Of a stretch of DNA of 64,000 nucleotides, positions 28,751 to 37,472 are shown piece after piece. Position 1 is the stretch's first letter. Every line of letters starts with the position of its first letter. The position numbers and the translations under genes were made by a program. The DNA is from Candidatus Zixiibacteriota bacterium. GTDB taxonomy: Bacteria > Zixibacteria > MSB-5A5 > GN15 > FEB-12. The DNA lies in the NCBI GenBank assembly GCA_020351995.1, contig CP070674.1, positions 2,118,667-2,182,666 of the forward strand, given 5' to 3'. The notes beneath the pieces were generated by a model, which worked only from the letters and a program-made list of their open reading frames with translations, was not told where the DNA came from and ran no database searches.

Positions 28751-29323
28751 TCAACTGCGAGCTGTCCGCTCGTCACTGCTCTCTTTGATCAATTTAATGG
28801 TTTCTAATAGCGACCGGTAAATATTCCGCTCGTCTCTCAAGTATTTGGTTTTAATCTCAAGGTTGTAATAAGGCCTCCCCAGGTGATTGCCCCGCCCGAT
28901 ACGCACGGCATTCGGGAAATTCAAAAGGATGCTGGACGTGAAGTTGGTCTGTTCCAGATTGAGATCCAGCACGAGGTCAATCTTCATGTTTCTCAAGGTG
29001 TCGACGTAACTTCGTTTCGGCAAACCGGTCCAGGTCAGCTGATCTGACGACGGTGAAAGAATCTGAAAACCCTTGCGCGGAAAGATGTCGTTGACCTTCA
29101 TCCCTGGTACACAGAGCAGGGCGATCTCGGCTGGCTTAAACAGTTCGGTGATCGTAGGAAGAAATTGCTTGACCAGGGTTAGTTCCCTCAGGCCGCCGGG
29201 AAGACAGACTAATATATGTTTGGGATTTCTGAGTGAATCCGGAAAAATCACATCGCCGGATTCCATGCGTTTCGCGTTTTGCCTGATCTGCAGGCCAGCG
29301 ACGATGTCCTTAAGTCTGATCAT
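28751..29323 (-). CDS. Short glycosyltransferase family 9-like protein
   Basis: 190 residues that resemble only the N-terminal Rossmann half of heptosyltransferase-type GT-B enzymes: HILVCLPGGLRELTLVKQFLP, IALLCVPGM, IDLVLDLNLEQTNFTS. The nucleotide-sugar-binding C-terminal half is absent. It is therefore unlikely to be an active glycosyltransferase alone and may be a binding or partner protein. Its start overlaps the end of the rodZ-like gene by 14 bases, and smc follows 18 bases later. The reading frame is intact, so it does not look like decay. Confidence 0.7.
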   Translation of the reverse strand: MIRLKDIVAGLQIRQNAKRMESGDVIFPDSLRNPKHILVCLPGGLRELTLVKQFLPTITELFKPAEIALLCVPGMKVNDIFPRKGFQILSPSSDQLTWTGLPKRSYVDTLRNMKIDLVLDLNLEQTNFTSSILLNFPNAVRIGRGNHLGRPYYNLEIKTKYLRDERNIYRSLLETIKLIKESSDERTARS

Positions 29324-30311
29324 TGTCTTCTCTGTCCGTGGTGCTCTGGTCGGTACTGTCTATCGCCACCGGGACCTCTGTCGCCGTGTCACTGGTCGGA
29401 CTGGTCGATTGCTCTTGACGGTTAATCTCTGTCGGGGCAGGTGCCGTGACCCGGGCAGGTCCGGTTTCGGTGCCCCTTCTGAGGATTTCATCAACATTCA
29501 GCTGGTTAATTTCGACACGAGAAATGCGACCGGTTATGCTATCGCGTAAGTTTACCGGCTGACCGTTCAGTTCCACGTCGACCTGAGAGGGAATCCCTAC
29601 CGATACCGTCATTCGGTACATTGCCTCAACATCATAAACCCTCCCGGGGATCAGGTTTCTGAAAATGACCGTATCGCCATCAGCCAGTACCGTTGACCAG
29701 CTCTGGTTACGCGCCGTTAGCCTCAGGGTCATCTTCTCCGGTTCACTATAACCGGTAACATCCCACTCGACCTCGGTCTGTTCTTCAACCTGCTCAGGCC
29801 GGGATGCAGCGGTGCTGGTTACCGACGATGGCTCAGCCGGTGGCTCCGTGTCGCCGCGATCAGCGCTCTCCGACGCAAAGAATACGAGGTATATCACTAT
29901 GAATACAATGAATGCCGCAACAATGCCTCCGAGAATGAACAGAAGTTTCTTCACCGAGAGGCCGTTTTCATCCGTCTTCTTCTCTGCTCTGGCTTCACTG
30001 TCGGGTCTGGACTCTTTCTCCCTGGCCGGTCCGGCATCTTTGACCGTATCACTATTCTCAACGGCCTCACCGATATCCTCCTTGATGGCCTCGATCGTGC
30101 GCTGATAGTCTATGCCAAGTGTCTCTGCGTAAGTCTTCGCGAACAGATTGTAGTAGATCTGTGAGGGCAATGAGGCCACCTCACCTTCTTCGATGTGACG
30201 CAAATTAGCTTCGCCGATCTTCAACTGTTCGGAAAGCTCCTCGAGCTTGATACCTTTCCGTTTCCGTTCCAGCTTTAGCAGTTCACCGAATTTTTTATGT
30301 AATTCACTCAT
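29310..30311 (-). CDS. rodZ: RodZ-like helix-turn-helix membrane protein
   Basis: 333 residues. A cytoplasmic HTH domain (about 1-75, LLKLERKRKGIKLEELSEQLKI and IEEGEVASLPSQIYYNLFAKTYAETLGID) is followed by a charged linker. One membrane helix lies near 122-145 (LLFILGGIVAAFIVFIVIYL). A periplasmic domain of the DUF4115 type and a low-complexity Ser/Thr tail complete it. RodZ links MreB filaments to the cell-wall elongation machinery. It follows maf by 10 bases. Confidence 0.88.
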   Translation of the reverse strand: MSELHKKFGELLKLERKRKGIKLEELSEQLKIGEANLRHIEEGEVASLPSQIYYNLFAKTYAETLGIDYQRTIEAIKEDIGEAVENSDTVKDAGPAREKESRPDSEARAEKKTDENGLSVKKLLFILGGIVAAFIVFIVIYLVFFASESADRGDTEPPAEPSSVTSTAASRPEQVEEQTEVEWDVTGYSEPEKMTLRLTARNQSWSTVLADGDTVIFRNLIPGRVYDVEAMYRMTVSVGIPSQVDVELNGQPVNLRDSITGRISRVEINQLNVDEILRRGTETGPARVTAPAPTEINRQEQSTSPTSDTATEVPVAIDSTDQSTTDREDNDQT

Positions 30312-30321
30312 AGCAAATAGA

Positions 30322-30942
30322 TTACGTACTCTTAGAAGACTCCATTATCCTTTGCGCTAAGCTTTCCAGAAGTTCGCGCGGAAACCCAATGACAGTATCT
30401 AAGTTACCCTCTATACTGTCAACTAAAAATGCCCCCATACCCTGTATACCGTAGGCGCCAGCTTTATCCATGGGTTCCCCCGAAGCAATATACTCCTTGA
30501 GCTGCCTCTCCGAGACCGCGTTGAAAAACACTTCGGTTAATTCATACCCGCTCGCCAGAATGCCCGAGGAATCAGCGGCGGCGAGAGCCGTACACACAGT
30601 ATGTCGTTTACCCGCCAGAGAAGAGAGGATGCGATAGGCATCATGTTCATCCATAGGTTTGCCCAGCACCGTCCCGGCCAGCACTACAACCGTATCGCAT
30701 CCTATTACAAGCTGTCTATCGCTGAGCCTTCCTGATATCAACAGCGCTTTATCACGGGCGAGTCTTTCGGCGTAGTCATAAGGTGGTTCGTTGGGAAGCT
30801 GGTCCTCTTCAAGATCGGGGATTATCTGCTTGAACGGAACCCCGGTTTCCGTTAGCAGTTTGAGGCGTCGGGGCGAACTGGAGCCAAGGATAATCTCATA
30901 TTCCCGGGCCAGCTCTGTGAGGTATTTATACTTCGTGCTCAA
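30322..30942 (-). CDS. maf: Maf-family nucleoside triphosphate pyrophosphatase
   Basis: 206 residues. It has the family hallmarks ILGSSSPRRLKLL, the ExxK-like and DTVV segment (VIGCDTVVVLAG), GKPMDEHDAYRILSSLAGKRHTV and DKAGAYGIQGMGAFLVDSIEG. Maf proteins hydrolyse non-canonical or pyrimidine nucleoside triphosphates to monophosphates. The start overlaps dtd by 17 bases. Confidence 0.95.
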   Translation of the reverse strand: MSTKYKYLTELAREYEIILGSSSPRRLKLLTETGVPFKQIIPDLEEDQLPNEPPYDYAERLARDKALLISGRLSDRQLVIGCDTVVVLAGTVLGKPMDEHDAYRILSSLAGKRHTVCTALAAADSSGILASGYELTEVFFNAVSERQLKEYIASGEPMDKAGAYGIQGMGAFLVDSIEGNLDTVIGFPRELLESLAQRIMESSKST

Positions 30943-31369
30943 GAATAATCGTTACCGGTCCGGTGTTGTTGAATCTCAGATCCATCCGGGCACCGAACAC
31001 CCCGGTGGATACTTTCAAACCATAGCTTCCTACCGATTCGATAAACCTGTCATACAGCCTCTCAGCCTCGCCCGGCTCTAATGCTTCGGTAAATGCTGGC
31101 CGGCGGCCCTTGCTGGTGTCAGCGTACAACGTAAATTGCGAGACGATCATAATTTCAGCACCGACATCAATCGCCGACAGGTTCATTTTGCCTTGGTCAT
31201 CTTCAAAAATCCGCAGGTTTACAGCTTTGTCAGCCAGCTTCACACAGCTGGCCTCCCGGTCCCCGGTTTTGGTCCCCATCAATATCAGTAATCCCCGGCC
31301 CGAGGTACTGTGAATCTGACCGTCGATAGCCAGTTTCACACCATCTGTTCGCTGCACCACTAAACGCAA
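30926..31369 (-). CDS. dtd: D-aminoacyl-tRNA deacylase
   Basis: 147 residues, full length. The conserved active-site elements are MRLVVQR at the start, the SQFTLYAD strand, KGRRPAF and NNTGPVTI near the end, corresponding to the Gly-cisPro pocket that excludes L-amino acids. It removes D-amino acids (and glycine from tRNA-Ala) wrongly attached to tRNA. It is the first gene of the eight-gene minus-strand operon and is divergent from the activase gene. Confidence 0.95.
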   Translation of the reverse strand: MRLVVQRTDGVKLAIDGQIHSTSGRGLLILMGTKTGDREASCVKLADKAVNLRIFEDDQGKMNLSAIDVGAEIMIVSQFTLYADTSKGRRPAFTEALEPGEAERLYDRFIESVGSYGLKVSTGVFGARMDLRFNNTGPVTIILEHEV

Positions 31370-31498
31370 GTTATGGGCTCCATTATGAGTTCGGAATATA
31401 CGCTAACTTTTGACAAAGACAACTAAATTTAAAAAAGACCAAAGTAGCCGCTAATAATTTGCTTGCATAACGGTCAACGGCCGTATTGATTTACTGGC

Positions 31499-34400
31499 AT
31501 GGCGGGGTACTCATTGTTTCTGGGAATTGATATTGGTTCGGTGTCGGTCAAGCTTGTCCTTTGTCAAGACGGCCGTCTGGAGCGAACCGTATATCGCAGA
31601 TTTCACGGACGTCCGTTTGAAACCCTGTACGATATTCTCAAAGATCAGTTCGCTGATATAAACGGAGAACCGGTCAGGCTGGGCCACACAGGTATCGGAG
31701 GGAAAACGGCCCAGTCCATTCTCGGTGGCAAATTTTTTGGTGAAATTGCGTCGCTTGCCGCAGGCAATTTCCATGCTGTCCCCGAAGCCAGAACCGTCGT
31801 CGAGATGGGCGGCGAGGATTCCAAACTGCTGATACTTGACAGCCGACGAAGAATCGTCAGGGATTTCGCCATGAATGCTCAGTGCGCGGCGGGTACCGGC
31901 TCATTCTTGGATCAACAGGCTAATCGCCTGAAGATATCCATTGAGGATGAGTTCGGCCGCCTGGCTCTCAGGTCGAAAAATCCGCCGAGAATCGCCGGTC
32001 GATGCTCGGTGTTCGCCAAATCAGACATGATTCACCTTCAGCAGATCGCGACCCCGGACTATGATATTGTCGCTGGTCTTTGTTTCGCAGTGGCCAGGAA
32101 CTTTAAAAGTAGCATCGCTCGGGGCAAGAAATTCGAGCACCCGGTCGTGTTCGAAGGCGGGGTGGCGGCTAACCCCGGTATGGTGAGGGCATTTACAGAT
32201 ATTCTGGAACTGCAAAACGGGGAGTTGATAGTCCCCCAAAACTACAATGTGATTGCTGCTCTCGGCGCGGCCCTGTTGGCCGGCCATGAAGACAGCAGCG
32301 CAACAACCTTTGACATTGACAAAGTGGTCGGTTACCTGAAGTTTCGCGAAGTCGCTGAGTCTGACCGACAGGCCCTGTCATTCGACTACCCTGACTCAAA
32401 ATTCTATGACACCACCCTTACGCCCAGTCCGACCGACATCGATAATCTCGACGTTTTTCTCGGCGTCGATGTCGGGTCGCTTTCGACTAACCTGGTGCTC
32501 ATTGACAGGGAACATAAGGTAATCGCCCGTCGGTATCTCATGACGGAAGGCCGGCCTATCGAAGCCGTGCGCCGAGGGTTAAGGGAAATCAGCGATGAGG
32601 TCGGCGACAGGGTCAATGTTCAAGCTGTGGGCACCACCGGCTCGGGGCGTTATCTCATCGGTGATATTCTGGGAGCCGATGTTGTCCGTAATGAGATTAC
32701 CGCGCAGGCCACGGCAGCGGTTGATCTTAATCCTGACGTTGATACGATATTTGAGATCGGCGGCCAGGACTCAAAGTACATCTCCATCGATAAGCGGTCA
32801 GTCATCGACTTCGAGATGAACAAAGCCTGTGCCGCCGGTACCGGGTCTTTCCTTCAGGAACAGGCAGAGAAACTTGATATCAACATTGAAACGGAATTCT
32901 CCGACCGCGCCCTTCAGGCAACCTGTCCCGTAGGGTGTGGGGAGCGCTGTACCGTTTTTATGGAATCGGATCTGGTCGCTCATCAGCGAAGCGGTGCCTC
33001 CAAAGACGATCTCCTGGCTGGATTGGCATACTCCATCGCCGCCAATTATCTGACCAAGGTGGTTGGGGACCGACGGGTAGGTGAACACATCTTCTTCCAG
33101 GGTGGTGTCGCCTGGAACAAGGCTGTAGTGGCGGCATTCGAGAAACTTACGGGCAAGAGTGTTACTGTCCCGCCGCACCACGATGTCACCGGTGCTATCG
33201 GGGCAGCTATTCTGGCCGAGGAGTGGCTCGCCCAGGCGGATTTCAAGACCACCTTTCGCGGCTTTGACATACACAAAAGGCAATATCAACTGGAGTCCTT
33301 CCAGTGCGAGGACTGCCCCAACCAGTGTGAGATCCATAAAGTTGAGATGGAGGGGGTGGCGCCTCTGTGCTACGGTGCACGCTGTGAAAAGTATGAGGTA
33401 GAAAAGAAAAACAAGGATCTCCTTCCGCCCGACCACACCCGCATGAGACAACGCCTGCTGGCGGCGAAGTACAACGATGGCGCACCGTCCGGGAAGTATC
33501 GGGGAACTGTAGGCATTCCCCGCGTTCTGCACTACTTTGAATACTACCCGTTTTGGAGAGCTTTCTTTGAATCGGCCGGGTTCTCCATTGTAACCTCCGA
33601 TGCCTCCAGTCAGTCTATTGTGGAAGAGGCACTGGAATTATTCAGCGCCGAAACTTGCTTCCCAATTAAGATTGTCTACGGACACATAGCCAATCTGCTG
33701 GACAAGAATATCGATTACATCTTCCTGCCGTCTTTGATCAAAGTGGCCGAGGGCGGCAACGATACCGAGGGCGGGGCTTATATATGCCCTTACGTGCAGA
33801 CAATCGGTTCTTCGATAGAAGCCCGCTTCGGGCTGAAGGAAACCGGTATCAAGTTCATAACGCGGCCGATATACTTGAGCGAGGATGCTGGTGACCTGCG
33901 ACACAAGCTAAAAGGGCTGGCCTCGGATTTCCGGCTTTCGGACAAGCGATTCAGTCGATCGGTCGACGCCGGTCTCAAAGCCTATCAGGCCTACAAACAG
34001 GTCATTCGAGAAGAGGGTGAGAAGGTTCTCCGGAATCTGGGTCCCGATGACAGGGTTCTGGTTATAGTGAGCCGCCCGTATAATGGCTATGACCGAAGAT
34101 TGTCGCTGGATCTGCCCGACAAGATACGCAATCTCGGGGTGAAGGCTATCCCGCTTGACTTTCTCGCCATCGATAACGACCAGAATGATACACCGTTTAT
34201 GTACTGGCGATATGGCCGAAAGATACTCGCCGCCGCCCGTTATATTCGTGAACACCCCAATCTCTTCGCAGTATATATTACTTCGTTCGGGTGCGGACCG
34301 GATTCATTTATAACTCATTTCTTTCGCAAGGCTATGGCCGGTAAACCGTACCTTCAACTTGAGCTTGATGAACATTCCGCCGACGCCGGGCTCATAACCC

Positions 34401-35719
34401 GCTGCGAGGCTTTCGTCGATTCTCTAAGGTTCTACCGGTTCAAAAAACCTGTCAGCCGGTTCAGTATCGCCTGTGATGACTTCCGTCCTTTCGAAAAAAC
34501 CATTTACATCCCCAACATGTGCGACCACGCCTACGCGCTTCGTAGTGCCTTTGAAAGATGTGGACTCAAGTCCGAGGTTCTTGATGAACCGGACTCCCAG
34601 ACTCTTGAGATTGGCAAAAAGTTCACCTCGGGCAAGGAGTGTTTCCCGTGTGTGATAACCACTGGTGACATGGTGAAAAAAATCAGGTCTCCTGGATTTG
34701 ACAGAGCGAGAGCGGTGTTTTTCATGCCCGGTGCTAATGGGCCGTGCCGGTTTGGACTGTACAGCCAGTTTCACCGAATGGTCCTTGACGATTTGGGGTA
34801 TACCGACATTCCAATTTACTCTCCTAACTCCGATAACGGCTATGCCGATTTCGGTTTGGATGGAACGGCCTTTCGCAAGATAGCCTGGAAGGGGATGGTC
34901 TTTATCGACTGTCTGCAGAAACTGTTATTTAGTCTTAGGCCGTACGAGGTCAATAATGGTGAGACAGAGAAAATCTATTTACGCTTATTGAGTTCTCTCG
35001 ACCATGCCCTGGTTCGCGACGAATCCTTGGAGGAAGTGGCCGAGAAGGCTGTAGCGCAATTCAGCCAGATTGAGACAAGTGGTCCCATCCGTCCGCTGGT
35101 TGGTGTGGTCGGCGAGATCTATCTGCGCAACAACCGCTTTTCAAATAATCACTTAATACGATCGCTTGAGAAGCTGGGCCTTGAGGTTTGGCTGGCCACC
35201 TTTGCCGAATGGCCGCTCTACACATCACTCACTTACCGCAGGGATTCAATAGCCAACTTTGATTTCAAGGGGTTGCTAGAAAGCACTCTTCAGATTTTTG
35301 TGCAGAGGTATCACGAACACAAGATCCACCGGGCCTTCACGCGCGGCCATCCGCTCCGCTCCGATTACCCGGTTGACAGAGTCATGAAACTGGCCACTCG
35401 ATATCTGCAGTTGGACTACAAGGGGGAGGCTATTCTCTCCATCGGCAAGGCCATCGAGATGGCTCAGCAGGGCGCCTCGGGTATCGTTAATGCTATGCCG
35501 TTCAACTGCATGCCCGGTACGGTGGTGTCCTCCCTGTCGAAGAAAATCTCAGAAGACCTTGGTTCCATCCCATGGCTCAATATCAGCTACGAAGGTCTGC
35601 GGGACTCGGGTGAAGAAACTCGTCTGGAAGCATTTGCCGAGCAGGTCAGGGCATTCTACCTGGGTGAAGCGCGAACAGAGGAACCCGGAAGAGTTCCGTC
35701 AGACCCGTTTGAAGTGTAG
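31499..35719 (+). CDS. Double-domain acyl-CoA dehydratase activase, fused
   Basis: 1406 residues. Two BcrAD/BadFG-type ASKHA ATPase domains lie in tandem: the first opens with LFLGIDIGSVSVK and has QCAAGTGSF near 128; the second opens near 317 with FLGVDVGSLSTN and has KACAAGTGSF near 443. Cysteines in these motifs hold the bridging [4Fe-4S] cluster in known activators. A cysteine-rich segment follows (CEDCPNQC, CYGARC, about 604-630). The rest (about 660-1406) is DUF2229 and a 2-hydroxyacyl-CoA dehydratase-like region with conserved CFPIK, CGPDSF and CFPCV motifs. Known activators use ATP to inject one electron into 2-hydroxyacyl-CoA dehydratases or benzoyl-CoA reductase. The physiological target of these giant fused proteins is not established. 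Confidence 0.9.
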   Translation: MAGYSLFLGIDIGSVSVKLVLCQDGRLERTVYRRFHGRPFETLYDILKDQFADINGEPVRLGHTGIGGKTAQSILGGKFFGEIASLAAGNFHAVPEARTVVEMGGEDSKLLILDSRRRIVRDFAMNAQCAAGTGSFLDQQANRLKISIEDEFGRLALRSKNPPRIAGRCSVFAKSDMIHLQQIATPDYDIVAGLCFAVARNFKSSIARGKKFEHPVVFEGGVAANPGMVRAFTDILELQNGELIVPQNYNVIAALGAALLAGHEDSSATTFDIDKVVGYLKFREVAESDRQALSFDYPDSKFYDTTLTPSPTDIDNLDVFLGVDVGSLSTNLVLIDREHKVIARRYLMTEGRPIEAVRRGLREISDEVGDRVNVQAVGTTGSGRYLIGDILGADVVRNEITAQATAAVDLNPDVDTIFEIGGQDSKYISIDKRSVIDFEMNKACAAGTGSFLQEQAEKLDINIETEFSDRALQATCPVGCGERCTVFMESDLVAHQRSGASKDDLLAGLAYSIAANYLTKVVGDRRVGEHIFFQGGVAWNKAVVAAFEKLTGKSVTVPPHHDVTGAIGAAILAEEWLAQADFKTTFRGFDIHKRQYQLESFQCEDCPNQCEIHKVEMEGVAPLCYGARCEKYEVEKKNKDLLPPDHTRMRQRLLAAKYNDGAPSGKYRGTVGIPRVLHYFEYYPFWRAFFESAGFSIVTSDASSQSIVEEALELFSAETCFPIKIVYGHIANLLDKNIDYIFLPSLIKVAEGGNDTEGGAYICPYVQTIGSSIEARFGLKETGIKFITRPIYLSEDAGDLRHKLKGLASDFRLSDKRFSRSVDAGLKAYQAYKQVIREEGEKVLRNLGPDDRVLVIVSRPYNGYDRRLSLDLPDKIRNLGVKAIPLDFLAIDNDQNDTPFMYWRYGRKILAAARYIREHPNLFAVYITSFGCGPDSFITHFFRKAMAGKPYLQLELDEHSADAGLITRCEAFVDSLRFYRFKKPVSRFSIACDDFRPFEKTIYIPNMCDHAYALRSAFERCGLKSEVLDEPDSQTLEIGKKFTSGKECFPCVITTGDMVKKIRSPGFDRARAVFFMPGANGPCRFGLYSQFHRMVLDDLGYTDIPIYSPNSDNGYADFGLDGTAFRKIAWKGMVFIDCLQKLLFSLRPYEVNNGETEKIYLRLLSSLDHALVRDESLEEVAEKAVAQFSQIETSGPIRPLVGVVGEIYLRNNRFSNNHLIRSLEKLGLEVWLATFAEWPLYTSLTYRRDSIANFDFKGLLESTLQIFVQRYHEHKIHRAFTRGHPLRSDYPVDRVMKLATRYLQLDYKGEAILSIGKAIEMAQQGASGIVNAMPFNCMPGTVVSSLSKKISEDLGSIPWLNISYEGLRDSGEETRLEAFAEQVRAFYLGEARTEEPGRVPSDPFEV

Positions 35720-35872
35720 CGCTTTGCGGCAGGCCTGCCTTGCGTACGCACTCGATTTGTGCTGCCACCGCAATAAATACTTGATATTGAAGTCAACTGA
35801 CCGTAGAATTGACCGACAGTGAACGCGCGGATTGATTTATCATGCGATTCAGGAACAAGCTGCAGGGTCTCC

Positions 35873-35881
35873 TGTTATAAT
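35873..35881 (+). promoter_or_regulatory. Extended -10 promoter for trxA
   Basis: TGTTATAAT is a perfect extended -10 element, 39 bases before the trxA start. A weak -35 (GGAACA, 35852-35857) lies 18 bases upstream of the hexamer. Confidence 0.5.
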
Positions 35882-35920
35882 GAGGAAAATTCGGAATTAA
35901 GTTATTGATTGGAGGTATCC

Positions 35921-36247
35921 ATGAGTAAACCGCTGAACATTACCGATGACACCTTTGAAGAGGAGGTACTCCAGTCCGACAAGCCTGTCATCGTCGATTT
36001 CTGGGCTACCTGGTGCGGGCCGTGCAAAATGATCGCTCCAATTCTTGAAGAAATTGCCGACGAGTATTCAGGCAGAGTGAAAGTGGTCAAGCTCGATGTT
36101 GACGTCAATAACCAGACCGCCGGTAAATATAATATAATGTCAATTCCCTCATTACTGTTTTTCAAGGGCGGTGAGATGGTTGACCAGATAGTTGGTGCTA
36201 TGCCAAAGGCCCAGCTTACGGCTCGTCTTGAAAAAGTCCTCAGTTGA
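35921..36247 (+). CDS. trxA: Thioredoxin
   Basis: 108 residues from the ATG at 35921; the ribosome site GGAGG lies 5 bases upstream, ruling out the longer TTG frame. The active site is ATWCGPCKM and the cis-proline is in SIPSLLFF. It is a general cytoplasmic disulfide reductase fed by thioredoxin reductase. It has its own promoter and terminator, so it is monocistronic. Confidence 0.97.
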   Translation: MSKPLNITDDTFEEEVLQSDKPVIVDFWATWCGPCKMIAPILEEIADEYSGRVKVVKLDVDVNNQTAGKYNIMSIPSLLFFKGGEMVDQIVGAMPKAQLTARLEKVLS

Positions 36248-36270
36248 GATTTACGGAAATAAAATCTGAC

Positions 36271-36302
36271 ACGGCCCGGACCCTCCGGGCCGTTTATTTT
36301 TA
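36271..36302 (+). terminator. Intrinsic terminator of trxA
   Basis: A perfect 10-base stem, ACGGCCCGGA and TCCGGGCCGT, with loop CCC, followed by TTATTTTTA. Confidence 0.9.
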
Positions 36303-36399
36303 GCTCGGAACAAGTCGCGTTTTTTTATCATTCTTAGGAATATGAGTATATTATATTACCTGATGGCTTCCGGGCGAGGCGAAGGTGAGGAATAGCGTA

Positions 36400-36495
36400 A
36401 TGGATTGGTACGATATCATCTTCGGCGGTGCTTTTTTCGTCATCTGGCTGCTTCTGGTGACGATAGTTCTGCCACGTTTTGGTATAAATACCTGA
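36400..36495 (+). CDS. 31-residue single-pass membrane peptide
   Basis: A short frame encoding MDWYDIIFGG, then a continuous hydrophobic helix (AFFVIWLLLVTIVLP) and a basic end RFGINT. A purine-rich site GGTGAGGAA lies 7 bases before the ATG. The size, the negative N-terminus, one helix and an arginine after it fit a genuine small membrane protein. It lies between the trxA terminator and the rhomboid gene, in a stretch otherwise without genes. I recognise no family; chance is possible for such a short frame. Confidence 0.45.
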   Translation: MDWYDIIFGGAFFVIWLLLVTIVLPRFGINT

Positions 36496-36628
36496 GCAAC
36501 CGTGAGCCGGGAGCCCCAGGATGGGGACGAAACAGTTGAAAAGAAAAAACATGGGCATGGAAACAAGCCTCCATGCTAAGGTAAAACGACGGCTTTTAAA
36601 TGAAATGCAAACTTGGCCGATAAAGTGA

Positions 36629-37456
36629 ATGATGCGGTACTATCGAAGTCCAGACGGTGAGGTTCGGAGAGGATTCGGGATCGGGCCCGGTCGGATATCA
36701 CCCTTCATTAAGGTGATGTTGATCGCAAACACGGTAATTTTCCTGTTGCAATATCTGTTTCCACAGGTTGAGAATAGTCTCGGTTTGGTTCCGGGAGAGT
36801 TCTTCCGGGAGTTTCCCAATCGAATTTACCAGCCGTTCACCTACATGTTTCTGCACGGAGGTATAGGGCATATCTTCTTTAATATGTTTGCCCTATGGAT
36901 GTTCGGGACCGAGATTGAATATGCTCTGGGGACAAAGAGGTTTGCCAGGTTTTACGTTTTGTCAGGGCTTGCCGGCGCTCTGCTCGTATTAGTGGTGAAG
37001 CAGAACCAGCTCATCCCGACGATCGGTGCTTCTGCGGCTATCTATGGTGTCCTGGCGGCTTATTGGGTCAGTTTTCCGAATCGGCATCTGTACCTGTATT
37101 TTCTTTTCCCGGTTAAAGTTAAGTGGGCGATTCCGGGTTTGATGCTGATAGGGTTTCTTTTTGGGGGCCGCAACGTAGCTCACTTCGCTCATCTTGGAGG
37201 TGCTCTGTTTGGACTCCTCTACTATAAAACGGATTGGCGTACGATAACCCTGGGACGGAAAATTAAAGACTTGCGCTACCGGAGGCAATCAGCGAAACTG
37301 GAGAAAAACCGCCAAAAAGCCGAAGAAATAATGAGGAGAGTAGATGAAATCCTCGACAAGATCAACCAGGTCGGGATAGAGAATATTTCCAAGGAAGACC
37401 GCCGGTTTCTGGAAGAGGCGTCATCAAAACTATCAGACAAGAAAATAAACGATTAG
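36629..37456 (+). CDS. Rhomboid-family intramembrane serine protease
   Basis: 275 residues with about six membrane helices in the first 200. The catalytic serine lies in TIGASAAIYG and the catalytic histidine in VAHFAHLGGALFG; FLHGGIGHIFFNMFALWMFG is the typical second-helix motif. The cytoplasmic tail (about 205-275) is helical and carries DEILDKINQVGIENISKEDRRFLEEAS, a module often found on bacterial rhomboids. It cleaves membrane proteins within the bilayer; the substrate is unknown. The pseudo-receiver gene follows 16 bases later. Confidence 0.93.
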   Translation: MMRYYRSPDGEVRRGFGIGPGRISPFIKVMLIANTVIFLLQYLFPQVENSLGLVPGEFFREFPNRIYQPFTYMFLHGGIGHIFFNMFALWMFGTEIEYALGTKRFARFYVLSGLAGALLVLVVKQNQLIPTIGASAAIYGVLAAYWVSFPNRHLYLYFLFPVKVKWAIPGLMLIGFLFGGRNVAHFAHLGGALFGLLYYKTDWRTITLGRKIKDLRYRRQSAKLEKNRQKAEEIMRRVDEILDKINQVGIENISKEDRRFLEEASSKLSDKKIND

Positions 37457-37472
37457 CGGTGGTGTAGATAGC

